Source: Flavobacteriales bacterium UBA4422
Lineage (GTDB): Bacteria > Bacteroidota > Bacteroidia > Flavobacteriales_G > Salibacteraceae
Assembly (NCBI GenBank): GCA_002389645.1
Contig: DGQE01000031.1
Coordinates: 62,001 to 126,000 of the forward strand
Length of the DNA: 64,000 nt
Direction of reading: 5' to 3'
In this document: one piece after another, positions 9,386 through 17,830 of the stretch
How positions within the stretch are numbered: the first letter of the stretch is position 1
Layout of the letters: every line of letters begins with the position of its first letter
Translations under genes and position numbers: made by a program
Notes under the pieces: generated by a model
Told to the model about the DNA's origin: nothing
What the model saw: the letters and a program-made list of their open reading frames with translations, nothing else
The model's database searches: none

Positions 9386-10240
9386 TTAAGAATCGCCAAA
9401 GTTAGAATTAGAATTAGATATAGCGGTATTCAACTTTACGCACTCCATAGCTTCCTTTACATCATGCACGCGTAAGATGCTGGCGCCTCGTTCTAAGGCT
9501 ATCATATTCAAAGCTGTAGTGCCGTTCAAAGCAGTTTCAGGATTGCTTCCCAAAACGCGGTTGATCATGCTTTTTCTCGATAGTCCAACCAAAATAGGGT
9601 GGCCCAATACAGCGAATTGTTTCAAATCGTTCAATAAACTGAAATTCTGACCTACCGTTTTTCCAAATCCAAAACCTGGATCGATAATGACATCGTGCAC
9701 GCCCAAATTCTTTAATTGGTCAAGCTTTAGCATCAAGTCTGAAATTACCTCTATGGTCACATCTTTATAGTGTGGATTGTCTTGCATTGTTTCTGGCGTG
9801 CCTTGAATGTGCATTAAGACATAAGGTACTTGAAGCTGCGCAATGGTGCTGAACATTTTATTATCCATTGTTCCTCCGCTAATGTCGTTGATGATATCAG
9901 CACCAGCTTCCACTGCCGCCTTTGCAATGGATGAACGAAAAGTATCTACGGATATGCTAGCTTCAGGGAAATTAGATCTTAACAGTTTTACTGCGGGAAT
10001 CAAACGTTCCCGCTCTTCCGATTCAGGAATCAATTCAGCTTTAGGACGAGTTGATACAGCGCCTATATCTAAGATAGAAGCACCGGCATCTAAGTGCATT
10101 TTTGCGCGTTCGATGATACCACTTTCAGTATTGTATTTTCCACCATCAAAGAAAGAATCGGGTGTTACATTAATGACGCCCATTACTTGAGGTGTGGAGA
10201 AGTTGATCAATTTGCCACGGCAGTTGATGGTTTGTTTCAT
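9386..10240 (-). CDS. folP: dihydropteroate synthase
   Basis: Joins para-aminobenzoate to the dihydropterin pyrophosphate in folate synthesis. The TIM-barrel signatures are all visible: GVINVTPDSFFDGG near the start, DIGAVSTRP, YVLMHIQGTPETMQ and DPGFGFGKT, and a closing RVHDVKE. The frame is open to 10297, but that start overlaps the divergent DUF1599 gene. The ATG at 10240 (MKQTINCRG, 284 residues) puts the first pterin-binding motif at the usual distance; an ATG at 10267 is the alternative. It leaves 44 bases for two divergent promoters. It is followed closely by accA. Confidence 0.95.
   Translation of the reverse strand: MKQTINCRGKLINFSTPQVMGVINVTPDSFFDGGKYNTESGIIERAKMHLDAGASILDIGAVSTRPKAELIPESEERERLIPAVKLLRSNFPEASISVDTFRSSIAKAAVEAGADIINDISGGTMDNKMFSTIAQLQVPYVLMHIQGTPETMQDNPHYKDVTIEVISDLMLKLDQLKNLGVHDVIIDPGFGFGKTVGQNFSLLNDLKQFAVLGHPILVGLSRKSMINRVLGSNPETALNGTTALNMIALERGASILRVHDVKEAMECVKLNTAISNSNSNFGDS
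9397..9404 (-). promoter_or_regulatory. TAnnTTTG-type -7 box for accA
   Basis: The minus strand reads TAACTTTG here, a perfect match to the Bacteroidota -7 consensus, 23 bases upstream of the accA ATG and inside the last codons of folP. A matching -33 TTTG at the usual spacing is not clear. Confidence 0.4.
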
Positions 10241-10284
10241 TGGAATTGCTGTAATTTGCTCGCCCATATCGGTAGCGAAAATAG

Positions 10285-10821
10285 ATGGAACACACACTTA
10301 AACAATACGATGAAGCTTTAGAAAAATGCAGAGACATTTTTTTGAAGAAAACTTCTGATTACGGAACGGCTTGGCGCGTGCTAAGACCAAAGTCTTTGAC
10401 GGACCAAATTTTCATCAAAGCACAACGAATACGGACCATTGAAGAAACGGGCGAAAACAAGGTGGGCGAAGACGTGCAAGACGAATTTGTAGGTATTGTG
10501 AATTACTGCATCATGGCACAATTGCAATTAGAGTTGACCGATGCTGACGGTATGGAATTATCAGTTGAAAAAACAACGGTATTATACGAGTCTAAGGCCA
10601 CTCTGACCCGAGATTTGATGATCAAAAAGAACACCGATTACGGTGAAGCGTGGAGAGATATGCGCGTGAGCTCATTAACCGATCTGATCTTGATGAAGAT
10701 TTTACGCATTCGTCAAATAGAGGATAACAAAGGAAAGACCATCATGAGCGAAGGCATTGATGCCAATTACCAAGACATGATGAATTATGCGCTTTTTGCA
10801 TTGATTCGATTGAACGAATAA
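10285..10821 (+). CDS. DUF1599 protein with two tandem domain copies
   Basis: A 178-residue protein made of two similar halves. Each half has the signature K-x-(S/T)-DYG-x-AWR followed by a short spacer, SLTD, a helix, R-I-R-x-I-E and later a short alanine/leucine-rich helix: copy one is KTSDYGTAWRVLRPKSLTD, copy two is KNTDYGEAWRDMRVSSLTD. DUF1599 is also called nucleotide modification associated domain 1 in Pfam; a biochemical role is not established for this chromosomal form. In related genomes it sits beside folP, as here, though here the two are head-to-head with very little space between starts. Function unknown. Confidence 0.9.
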   Translation: MEHTLKQYDEALEKCRDIFLKKTSDYGTAWRVLRPKSLTDQIFIKAQRIRTIEETGENKVGEDVQDEFVGIVNYCIMAQLQLELTDADGMELSVEKTTVLYESKATLTRDLMIKKNTDYGEAWRDMRVSSLTDLILMKILRIRQIEDNKGKTIMSEGIDANYQDMMNYALFALIRLNE

Positions 10822-10833
10822 ACCGATTTTCAT

Positions 10834-12054
10834 TTGAAGATTCTCATTCTCAGTACGGTCTGGTTAGAGCCAAACTCAACGGCAGCTGGGAGTAGGATGC
10901 TTCAAATCATTCACTTATTTCAACAACAAAACTGGGATGTTCACTACGCTTCAACGGCTGCTGATAGTCCTTTTGCGATGGATCTTCAAGGTATTGGAGT
11001 AGAAACTTTGCACATTAAAGTTAACGACAAGGCTTTTGACTCTTTCATTCAAGAATTTGATCCTGATATGGTCATATTCGACCGTTTCATGGTCGAAGAG
11101 CAATTCGGTTGGCGAGTGGCAAAATATTTACCGAATGCCCTTCGCATTCTGGATACCGAAGATTTGCATTGCTTACGTTATGCTCGTCAATTGGCTGTTC
11201 AAGAAAACAGAGTGTTCGAGGAAGAAGATTTAAAGTCTGATTCTGCCATTCGTGAAGTAGCAGCCATACTGCGTTCAGATGTATCATTGATTATTTCATC
11301 GTTTGAAATGGAACTTTTGAGGCGGGTTTTTAAGGTTGAAGTTGATTTTCTGCACTACCTTCCTTTTATGGTTGATGCGGATAAGCAACGAACAATAAAA
11401 CCCTTTGCAGAACGCCAGCATTTTATTTCCATTGGAAATTTCCATCATGCACCCAATTTGGATTCTGTTAAGTATCTGAAGTCTGATATCTGGCCATTGA
11501 TTAGACAGCAATTACCGACAGCAGAACTGCATGTGTATGGTGCTTATACTACACAGCAAGTGCTAGAGATGAACGATCCAAAGAATGGGTTTATCGTCAA
11601 GGGCAGGGCGAAAGAGGCTTTTGAGGTAATTGGAAATGCTAGGGTTTTATTGGCTCCTTTGCGTTTTGGGGCTGGATTAAAAGGCAAATTGCTAGACGCA
11701 ATGCAATGCGGAACGCCCAGTGCAACGACTTCGATAGGTGTGGAAGCCATGCACGGTGAGTTGCCATGGAATGGTTGTGTAACGGATGACGCCAACGAGT
11801 TTGCTGGAAAAGCTGTTGAGCTATACCTGGACGAAACACAATGGCACATAGCGCAGCAAAATGGCGATACCATCCTCAAAGAAATCTTCAACGCCAAATT
11901 TTATTCAGAGGGTTTCATTGAGCGATTGACGGAACTAAAAACTAACCTCATAGTGCATCGCAGAGCCAACTTTATGGGGCAATTGCTTCAACATCACACC
12001 TTGCGCAGCACAGAGTATATGTCTAAATGGATTGAGGCGAAGAATAAGATCTAA
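10834..12054 (+). CDS. glycosyltransferase of the GT-B, group 1-like type
   Basis: A 406-residue protein starting at a TTG codon (MKILILSTVWLEPNSTAAG), 12 bases after the DUF1599 stop. The N-terminal half is a Rossmann-like domain with the S-T-A-A-G-S-R-M loop typical of donor-independent GT-B folds. The C-terminal half has ISIGNFHHAPNLDSVKYL, the segment AELHVYGAY, and the nucleotide-sugar-binding stretch LAPLRFGAGLKGKLLDAM followed by PSATTSIGVEAM. Related proteins transfer sugars to cell-surface glycans, but donor and acceptor cannot be told from sequence. There are no membrane segments, so it is probably cytosolic. It is the last gene of a short plus-strand pair. Confidence 0.85.
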   Translation: MKILILSTVWLEPNSTAAGSRMLQIIHLFQQQNWDVHYASTAADSPFAMDLQGIGVETLHIKVNDKAFDSFIQEFDPDMVIFDRFMVEEQFGWRVAKYLPNALRILDTEDLHCLRYARQLAVQENRVFEEEDLKSDSAIREVAAILRSDVSLIISSFEMELLRRVFKVEVDFLHYLPFMVDADKQRTIKPFAERQHFISIGNFHHAPNLDSVKYLKSDIWPLIRQQLPTAELHVYGAYTTQQVLEMNDPKNGFIVKGRAKEAFEVIGNARVLLAPLRFGAGLKGKLLDAMQCGTPSATTSIGVEAMHGELPWNGCVTDDANEFAGKAVELYLDETQWHIAQQNGDTILKEIFNAKFYSEGFIERLTELKTNLIVHRRANFMGQLLQHHTLRSTEYMSKWIEAKNKI

Positions 12055-12070
12055 TAGTCTTGATTACGTA

Positions 12071-14140
12071 TTATCGAATTAGCGTAAGCGAACCTCGTTC
12101 AAAGGATGTATTACCGTAAACATCAACAAATTCAACCGTGTAGAAATATGGTCCACTAGGGCAAAGTCTGCCGTTTATGTCACCGTCCCAAGGTGTTTCT
12201 AAAGTGCCTATATACATGCGCTCACCCCAGCGATTATAGATTCGAATGTCTGCAGACTCGATTCCTGAGAGCTGATAGACTTCAAAAAGGTCGTTGATAC
12301 CATCGTTGTTTGGGCTAAAAACATTGGGCATAATGAGGGTTGTTGCGCAAATTGATTCGAAGATTTCTATTTCTCCAATAGTTTCGCATCCATTTTCAAA
12401 GATTACCTGCAGCCTATAAATACCAGGCTCAGAAATCGTTCGAGTTGAATCCTGAAAACCATCTGACCATTGAAAACTCACAGCGCTCGGAAGACTGCCG
12501 TTTAAAGAGAAAGTGTCTCCTCGACAAATAGAAGTGTCAGAGCCTAAATCTAGGCTGGCCGATGGTTTTGGAGTCACAAGTACGCTGTCGGAGTAAAGGC
12601 ATTGGCCCAATTTCACTTGAACCCAATAGTAGCCTGAATCGTTCACAAAAATTGTTGACCCTTTATCATCTGTTGACCATAAATACTGATCTGCATTGGA
12701 GGATTCGGCAGAAAGCTCTAGCGGTAGGTTGGCGCAAATCGCAGTGTCTTTGCCTAGTTCTAATTGAGGTGCCTCAGGAGTATTAATGATGATTGTATCG
12801 GTTGCAAAACAGATGCCATCTTGGGTAACGCGTAACCAATATGTTCCTGCTGTATTCACAGATATAGCTGGACTCATGGCTCCATTTGACCATAAGTAAC
12901 CGCTTGCGGGAAATGGTGAGCTAAGGTTGATACTTTCTCCATTGCATGAGGTTTTATCTGAACCAAGCGATAATATGGGAGTATTGTTTACCTGGACGTT
13001 TACTGTATCTGAAAAAGTACATTGATTGTTATCGGTAATCGAAATAATGACTTGCTCTGAAGTGTTGCTCGTGTATTGCTTTCCGTTAGAACCGTCTTGC
13101 CAAATGTATCCATCATAATTCGTAGCTGATAGATCAAACGTGACAGCATCAGGAGAGCAAATGGTGGTGTCATTGCCAAGAGAGAAGGTATTGGCATCTG
13201 TTTCAAAAACATGAATGCTTACCGTGTCTGTTCTGGTTTCACACAAATAATCGGCTGTTACAATATAGTCTGTGGAAACTTCTGGCGAGGCATTTGGGTT
13301 TGGAACATTGCTTGCGTTTAGTCCAGCGATTGGGCTCCACGAAAATGAGGCAGGTGCATTCCCTGCGATGAGCTGAACGGACTCTCCTTTGCAAATAGAG
13401 TCGTTGACAAGGTCTATTAAGAAGCTGTCAATCGGTTGAGCAAAGCAAAACGATTGAACATTGTTTACTCCACCTGTTGTGCCGATAAAACCGAAATAAA
13501 CATTAGGGTTTCCTGCGAATATGCTTGTCACGACATCATCGGTGTATTCCAATCGAAGGTCACAATCAAAATAGATGCTTAGTGTAGTGGTTGTTGGATT
13601 CCATGCTGCCCTGAAAGCATGGTCATTCCCATCTTCAATATTTGTGCTGGTACTTGAAGCCTGCACGGGTGCAATCAATGAAGTGGGCAAGTTGTGATTG
13701 GCTGAGGCGTTTTTGTGAATGCCAATATGGTCAAAGCTCGGATCTCCGTATTCACCATTTTGATAGGTATCGATTTCAATGCCAATTGATCCATTTTGAA
13801 GTCCGGTGCCTGTGAATCCGATATCACCTCCTGTGCCACCAGCAATTAGCTGTGATGGGTCCAATGACGGACGCAAGACAAACATGATTCCATCAGCACC
13901 TGCATCGTTATTTCCTAAGTTGACAGCAAAGCTGTAATCAAAAGCGTTATTGAGGTCAATACTTTGACTTTCGTAAGCATAACCCGAAAGGGCATTTGCT
14001 GCCGAAGTTAGTTGGTAACAATTGTTAGGTAAGATCGCGGTGGAGCCACCTATTGTCATTTGAGCGTTAACGTTCATGCTGCCAATACAAAAGATGATAA
14101 TCCAATAAAATTTATAGAAGAGACGCAGAAATTTGAGCAT
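12071..14140 (-). CDS. secreted L-type-lectin-like protein with Ig-like repeats and T9SS type B sorting domain
   Basis: A 689-residue protein. A signal peptide ends near residue 27 (GSMNVNAQ). Residues about 30-240 read as a legume/L-type lectin domain: SYAFAVNLG-like strand, DGIMFVLRP, the acidic loop GIEIDTYQNGEYGDPSFDHIGIH and a late AAWNPTTTTLSIYFD strand. About four Ig-like repeats follow, marked by LGNDTTIC, LGSDKTSC, LGKDTAIC and LGSDTSIC. The C-terminal 85 residues (from MPNVFSPNNDGINDLF through RIYNRWGERMY, WDGD and GPYFYTVEF) form the gliding-motility-associated type B sorting domain. It is inferred to be a cell-surface glycan-binding adhesin exported by T9SS. Confidence 0.92.
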   Translation of the reverse strand: MLKFLRLFYKFYWIIIFCIGSMNVNAQMTIGGSTAILPNNCYQLTSAANALSGYAYESQSIDLNNAFDYSFAVNLGNNDAGADGIMFVLRPSLDPSQLIAGGTGGDIGFTGTGLQNGSIGIEIDTYQNGEYGDPSFDHIGIHKNASANHNLPTSLIAPVQASSTSTNIEDGNDHAFRAAWNPTTTTLSIYFDCDLRLEYTDDVVTSIFAGNPNVYFGFIGTTGGVNNVQSFCFAQPIDSFLIDLVNDSICKGESVQLIAGNAPASFSWSPIAGLNASNVPNPNASPEVSTDYIVTADYLCETRTDTVSIHVFETDANTFSLGNDTTICSPDAVTFDLSATNYDGYIWQDGSNGKQYTSNTSEQVIISITDNNQCTFSDTVNVQVNNTPILSLGSDKTSCNGESINLSSPFPASGYLWSNGAMSPAISVNTAGTYWLRVTQDGICFATDTIIINTPEAPQLELGKDTAICANLPLELSAESSNADQYLWSTDDKGSTIFVNDSGYYWVQVKLGQCLYSDSVLVTPKPSASLDLGSDTSICRGDTFSLNGSLPSAVSFQWSDGFQDSTRTISEPGIYRLQVIFENGCETIGEIEIFESICATTLIMPNVFSPNNDGINDLFEVYQLSGIESADIRIYNRWGERMYIGTLETPWDGDINGRLCPSGPYFYTVEFVDVYGNTSFERGSLTLIR

Positions 14141-14295
14141 GCTAATTGGTTTGCATTTTGGAAGAATCCTCTGTTTTTTTTAGAATCCTTATTCTACGAA
14201 TATAGTGCTTAAGGTAATTTGTACTATAAGTTCGTTTGAGAACGCTCGATCAAAACCCTACCTAATTCAATGGCTCGAGATAAATCCTCTCTTAG

Positions 14296-14757
14296 CTATT
14301 TACCCTTGTAGCTTGTTTGAAGTGCATTGAGGAAGTTTCTGAGGTATTGATCCATGCACTGCTCGTACTTTCTATGATTGGGGTTTCGGAAAAAAGCACT
14401 CAACTCATGCTTGCCGATTGGTTTGTCAATGGAAGCATAGAGGTTTAGCATATCATCGCTTGTCAAATCCAAGGCAATTTTTAATTTCTTGAGGATCATA
14501 TTGTTGCTCAAAGGATCTTCAGGTTCTGGTTGAGGACCATCTTTCTTTCCGCGTTTTAGAATGATTAATCCGTTGAGAAAAACAGCCAAATCTCTATCTG
14601 AAATCTCTAGTAAAGTTGGGTCTTCTTCTTTTTTTAACCAGCCACTCACGTGCTCTATCGTAGCGCTTTCATTCGCTAATTTGAAAAGCTCAACCACTTG
14701 CTTGTCGCTGAAGTTAAAGAGGTAGCGTATACGTCTTATGATATCATTGTTTGTCAT
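14296..14757 (-). CDS. DUF1456 family protein (YehS-like)
   Basis: A 153-residue protein of two similar roughly 70-residue helical units, each opening with N-N-x-I-x-x-x-(I/L)-(R/K): TNNDIIRRIRYLFNFSD at the start and SNNMILKKLKIALDLTSDD in the second half. This matches DUF1456, whose E. coli member is YehS. The domain is small, soluble and of unknown function. A stand-alone gene with about 155-170 bases on either side lacking clear signals. Confidence 0.9.
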   Translation of the reverse strand: MTNNDIIRRIRYLFNFSDKQVVELFKLANESATIEHVSGWLKKEEDPTLLEISDRDLAVFLNGLIILKRGKKDGPQPEPEDPLSNNMILKKLKIALDLTSDDMLNLYASIDKPIGKHELSAFFRNPNHRKYEQCMDQYLRNFLNALQTSYKGK

Positions 14758-14925
14758 AGGATATGTTCTTCCGGTTTTGTTTTCTCGACTTCAAAGCTAA
14801 CGCGATCATTTTGTTTTGATGGCATTGACTCACTTTCGTCTGTTCCATTATACTTTATATCGCTATCATATCTCGGTATACTCAGCTCTTGTTATTTACT
14901 TGACTAATTCCCTTGCAGAATCAAT

Positions 14926-15519
14926 TCATTTGAGCTTATAAACTTTGTAAGGCGCAACTTCTGCCACCAATTCTTGATCAATCAACACCGCTTTGCTCAC
15001 TGCATAATCAAATACTTCTTTTTTAGAATAGTCGTTTAATTTACTTCGATCCGTGTCTATTTCATGCTGAATGCTCACTCTTCTGGTCCATTCTATGAGC
15101 TTGCCCGATTCTGCCGATACGAATTTCGGAACGATGAAATTTTCGCGTTCTGCCCAGCGTCCGAATGAAATGTATTCTTTGTCATCGGTGCTGATATCCA
15201 ACAACAGAAAAACGGCCTCAGGTGAAGTCGTTTCCTTCAATAGGTTGGTCAGTTGTTTGAAATCAGTGTTTGCATTCAGGTGTTTGATGCTTCGTTGCGC
15301 ATTTAATAGTCCTTGGTTTAAGAACAGAGCAAATACAATTACGCCACAAACAACAATCACTTTCGGTTTTTGCTTCACCCATTCATAAGCCATTGACGCC
15401 AAAAAGAACAATGCAAAAAACAATACGATAGATCCTGTTCTAAATGGATAGTATTTGAGGCCTAATCCACCTGAGTTATCGAATACAAGATGAGTTTTCT
15501 GGCAGACATACGGTTTGGC
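14926..15519 (-). pseudogene. N-terminally truncated fragment of a membrane protein
   Basis: The reading frame is open from 15519 down to the stop at 14926 and encodes about 197 residues. It reads AKPYVCQKTHLVFDNSGGLG, then a YYPFRTGSIVLFFALFFLASM membrane helix, a second helix VIVVCGVIVFALFLNQGLL, then a soluble tail ending KVYKLK. There is no ATG at the front; the first possible start is the TTG at 15423. The frame begins directly after the stop codon of the YiiX-like gene, in the same frame. The two late helices and tail look like the C-terminal end of a larger polytopic protein (for example a GT-C or O-antigen-type integral membrane protein), so I read it as a 5'-deleted relic. Family not recognised. 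Confidence 0.55.
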
Positions 15520-16161
15520 TTAGCGGTTTTGGCTATTGGATACTGGGCCCAAATATGTGATTTTATCTGAAGTAGACATGCCGTTCGGGTTGCAACCCAG
15601 CTCGCCTTCTGGAATCTTTAATCCTAAGTCTTTATAATGCTTTACCCATGTGGCGTTATATTCATCTGAATTTGGGTTTTTGAAGGTCATCGGATTCATT
15701 TTGAAGATTTCTTTTGATTCGAATATTTTGTAAATGTATTCAGAGCAATAGTAGCCAGTGTCCGATAAGATATATGAAAACTTGTAAGGTTGACCGATGC
15801 TTTTGCGAGCAAATTCTATTGCTGATTTCCCCCAATTTGTATCCAAGTTTTTTACCCGGTATGCATGCACTTTTCCTTGATTTTTGATAAATGACCTTAG
15901 GCTTTCTTCTTGCACTCCACCATCACTGTCGGCATGCAAAACCGTAAAGTTAGTATCATGTGAAGCTATCATTCCAATATGGACGAAATGATGAACTGTG
16001 CCCGATTGGGTCACATCGTCAATGGCTTTGCTCAATTCAGAGTTTTGATTTGACACAAAGAGTAGGTCGCATAACTTTAAATCTGAAGACTTCACTTGGG
16101 CTTTCGATGCAGTCGTGATTGAAACACATAGAATAATAATCGACACAAAACGGTATTTCAT
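15520..16161 (-). CDS. YiiX/YebB-like permuted papain-fold cysteine hydrolase, exported
   Basis: A 213-residue protein from the ATG at 16161, which gives a clean signal peptide (MKYRFVSIIILCVSITTASK then AQ); a start at 16200 would add 13 residues in front of it. The domain is the circularly permuted NlpC/P60 type: CDLLFVSN at the start, the catalytic His in HHFVHIGMI, then IGQPYKFSYIL and the catalytic Cys in GYYCSEYIYKIF. Such enzymes cut amide or acyl bonds in envelope or lipid substrates. A TACTTTCG box 4 bases upstream of this ATG supports the chosen start. The stop codon abuts the truncated membrane-protein frame. Confidence 0.88.
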   Translation of the reverse strand: MKYRFVSIIILCVSITTASKAQVKSSDLKLCDLLFVSNQNSELSKAIDDVTQSGTVHHFVHIGMIASHDTNFTVLHADSDGGVQEESLRSFIKNQGKVHAYRVKNLDTNWGKSAIEFARKSIGQPYKFSYILSDTGYYCSEYIYKIFESKEIFKMNPMTFKNPNSDEYNATWVKHYKDLGLKIPEGELGCNPNGMSTSDKITYLGPVSNSQNR

Positions 16162-16165
16162 TTGA

Positions 16166-16173
16166 CGAAAGTA
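16166..16173 (-). promoter_or_regulatory. near-consensus -7 box (TACTTTCG) for the YiiX-like gene
   Basis: The minus strand reads TACTTTCG followed by TCAA and the ATG. It differs from TAnnTTTG by one base and has the same 4-base spacing to the start as the pirin and tpiA boxes. It argues that the internal ATG is the real start. Confidence 0.35.
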
Positions 16174-16228
16174 TTGTCCAAGGCTAATTAAATGCCTCAT
16201 TCATTCATCAGAAATACATGACTATTTT

Positions 16229-16684
16229 TTATTGAACCGAAATGATTTCGAAGATATTGGCGTTTATTATAACCCTTTCTCCTGATGATTTCCCGATTAA
16301 CTCTTTCGCTAAAGGACTGTAAGGCGAAATACAAAATATTGAAGCCGATTCCACTGACACTTTGCCGCATGCAGCCCCAATTAGAAATATTCCTCTTGAG
16401 GTTTCTATGAGGCTTCCATTAGAAACAACGGAGTTTACATTATCTGCTTTGATCTGCTCTAAGTCATTTAAAATGGCATATTCAACAGACAGTGATTTTG
16501 AAAGTTTCTCGATTTCGATGTGCACCATCGCACGCTCCGTGTCATGTTTATCTCCAGCCGTGCTTTTGGAATTTTGTGCATTTCCATCATTTAAATCATC
16601 GAGCTCGGCTTTGATTCGCTCAATTTTTTGAGACACGATTGAAATAGCTGCGGCAATTACATCTTGCTTTTTGGGTAGGCTCAT
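16229..16684 (-). CDS. GreA/GreB-like protein (often misnamed 3-oxoacyl-ACP synthase)
   Basis: A 151-residue protein. The N-terminal half is helical with SKSTAGDKHDTERAMVHIEIEKL, close to the coiled coil of transcript-cleavage factors but with a different tip. The C-terminal half reads as the GreA/GreB FKBP-like fold (IFLIGAACGKVSVES, FCISPYSPLAKELIGKSSGE). Bacteroidota have a family of such proteins that databases often label 3-oxoacyl-ACP synthase with no basis in sequence. It could bind the RNA polymerase secondary channel, but cleavage activity is not shown. The start overlaps the pirin stop as ATGA, so the two are probably co-translated. Confidence 0.8.
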   Translation of the reverse strand: MSLPKKQDVIAAAISIVSQKIERIKAELDDLNDGNAQNSKSTAGDKHDTERAMVHIEIEKLSKSLSVEYAILNDLEQIKADNVNSVVSNGSLIETSRGIFLIGAACGKVSVESASIFCISPYSPLAKELIGKSSGERVIINANIFEIISVQ

Positions 16685-17694
16685 TTTTGCTCCTTCCGTC
16701 CGTCAGCATGCAGGGCAAAGCGTCCAGCATCTTTATCGTGCACTTGCTCTTGGTTTGGCCAAGGCCATCCGCCAAACTGAGTCTTTTGAAAGTCGATCAT
16801 CGTTTGACGAATCTCTTCTTGCGTGTTCATGACAAAAGGACCGTACTGAGCAACTGGCTCATTGATAGGCCTTCCTTGTAATAGAAGCATGAATGCTTCT
16901 TGATCACCATTTTGAATCTTAATTTCAGCTGTGGGGTCAACATGAACAAGATGTCCAGCATTAACAGCCTGTCCATCTACTGTGACTGAACTTCCTTTAT
17001 AGAAGAATAAAGTTCTGTTCGCCTCTTTCGCTGACCCAGGAAGTGTCCACGTTGCATTCTCATCCATTTTTATGGTGAGCACACTCACGTGATTTTCTGG
17101 ATTGGCAGCCCAAGAATCTGGAGTAGGGGCGAGGGCTTTTATTCCTTTTAACTCTCCAGCAATGATTTGAACTTCTGTTGATTTTCCATTACTGTCATTT
17201 TCTTTCAATACCGGAACTTCTTCGTTCCAAAGCATTTTAAAATGAGGTTCAACAAACTTGCTGGCCTTAGGAAGGTTTAGCCAAATCTGGAAAATCTCGA
17301 GTGGGTTTCCCTTGTTCGTATTGATCAAAGGAAACATTTCTGAATGCTGAACTCCACTTCCAGCAGTCATCCATTGCGTGTCTCCGGCCCCAAAACGTCC
17401 AGCCGCACCTAGTGAATCGGTATGATCTACAAACCCTTCTTTATTAATGGTGATGGTTTCAAATCCTCGATGCGGATGAAATGGAAATCCTGGAATACTT
17501 TGTCCGTGATACATGCGCCACCGATCTTTAATGGTGAAATCGTTTCCAATACTTCTGCCGGTTAGGTGTTTTTTGTCAACACCCATTTCACTGTTTCCTT
17601 CAGGAAACTCGTCACGGTGGTATACACAGAAAAGAAACGGATCTTGAGTTTCCCAAGGAAACCCCAATGGTTTGATGGATAGAATTGCGCTCAT
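16681..17694 (-). CDS. pirin family protein
   Basis: A 337-residue bicupin. The metal-binding half has HPHRGFETITI, the spacer HTDSLGAAGRFGAGDTQWM, and GSGVQHSEMF, which together supply the His/His/His/Glu iron site. The C-terminal cupin has the segment HVDPTAEIKIQNGDQEAFMLL. Pirins are reported as quercetinases in bacteria and as transcription cofactors in eukaryotes; which applies here is open. It heads a pair with the GreA-like gene via an ATGA overlap. A TAAATTTG box 4 bases before the ATG suggests an almost leaderless message. Confidence 0.93.
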   Translation of the reverse strand: MSAILSIKPLGFPWETQDPFLFCVYHRDEFPEGNSEMGVDKKHLTGRSIGNDFTIKDRWRMYHGQSIPGFPFHPHRGFETITINKEGFVDHTDSLGAAGRFGAGDTQWMTAGSGVQHSEMFPLINTNKGNPLEIFQIWLNLPKASKFVEPHFKMLWNEEVPVLKENDSNGKSTEVQIIAGELKGIKALAPTPDSWAANPENHVSVLTIKMDENATWTLPGSAKEANRTLFFYKGSSVTVDGQAVNAGHLVHVDPTAEIKIQNGDQEAFMLLLQGRPINEPVAQYGPFVMNTQEEIRQTMIDFQKTQFGGWPWPNQEQVHDKDAGRFALHADGRKEQK

Positions 17695-17698
17695 GCTT

Positions 17699-17706
17699 CA
17701 AATTTA
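17699..17706 (-). promoter_or_regulatory. TAnnTTTG -7 box immediately upstream of the pirin gene
   Basis: The minus strand reads TAAATTTG, then AAGC, then the ATG at 17694. This is a perfect match to the Bacteroidota -7 consensus. Its position implies a transcript starting at or within a few bases of the start codon. Confidence 0.5.
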
Positions 17707-17800
17707 GAAGTAAACACCAATTCTTTTCAGATAGTTTAACCGATATAAAGGCAACTAGTTAATCCACTGTTAATCGAGCTTTTTGATTGAGTTGAGGTTA

Positions 17801-17808
17801 TATTTTTG
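17801..17808 (+). promoter_or_regulatory. candidate promoter of the DoxX-permease genes
   Basis: TATTTTTG matches TAnnTTTG and lies 22 bases before the ATG at 17831. A TTTG at 17782-17785 could be the -33 element, but the 15-base spacing is shorter than the usual 17-19. Confidence 0.4.
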
Positions 17809-17830
17809 TTCTCCTTATAAATTAAGATCT

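Noticed and set aside
10241..10297. Longer start for folP
   Set aside because: The extra residues run past the start of the divergent DUF1599 gene; the ATG at 10240 fits the family length.
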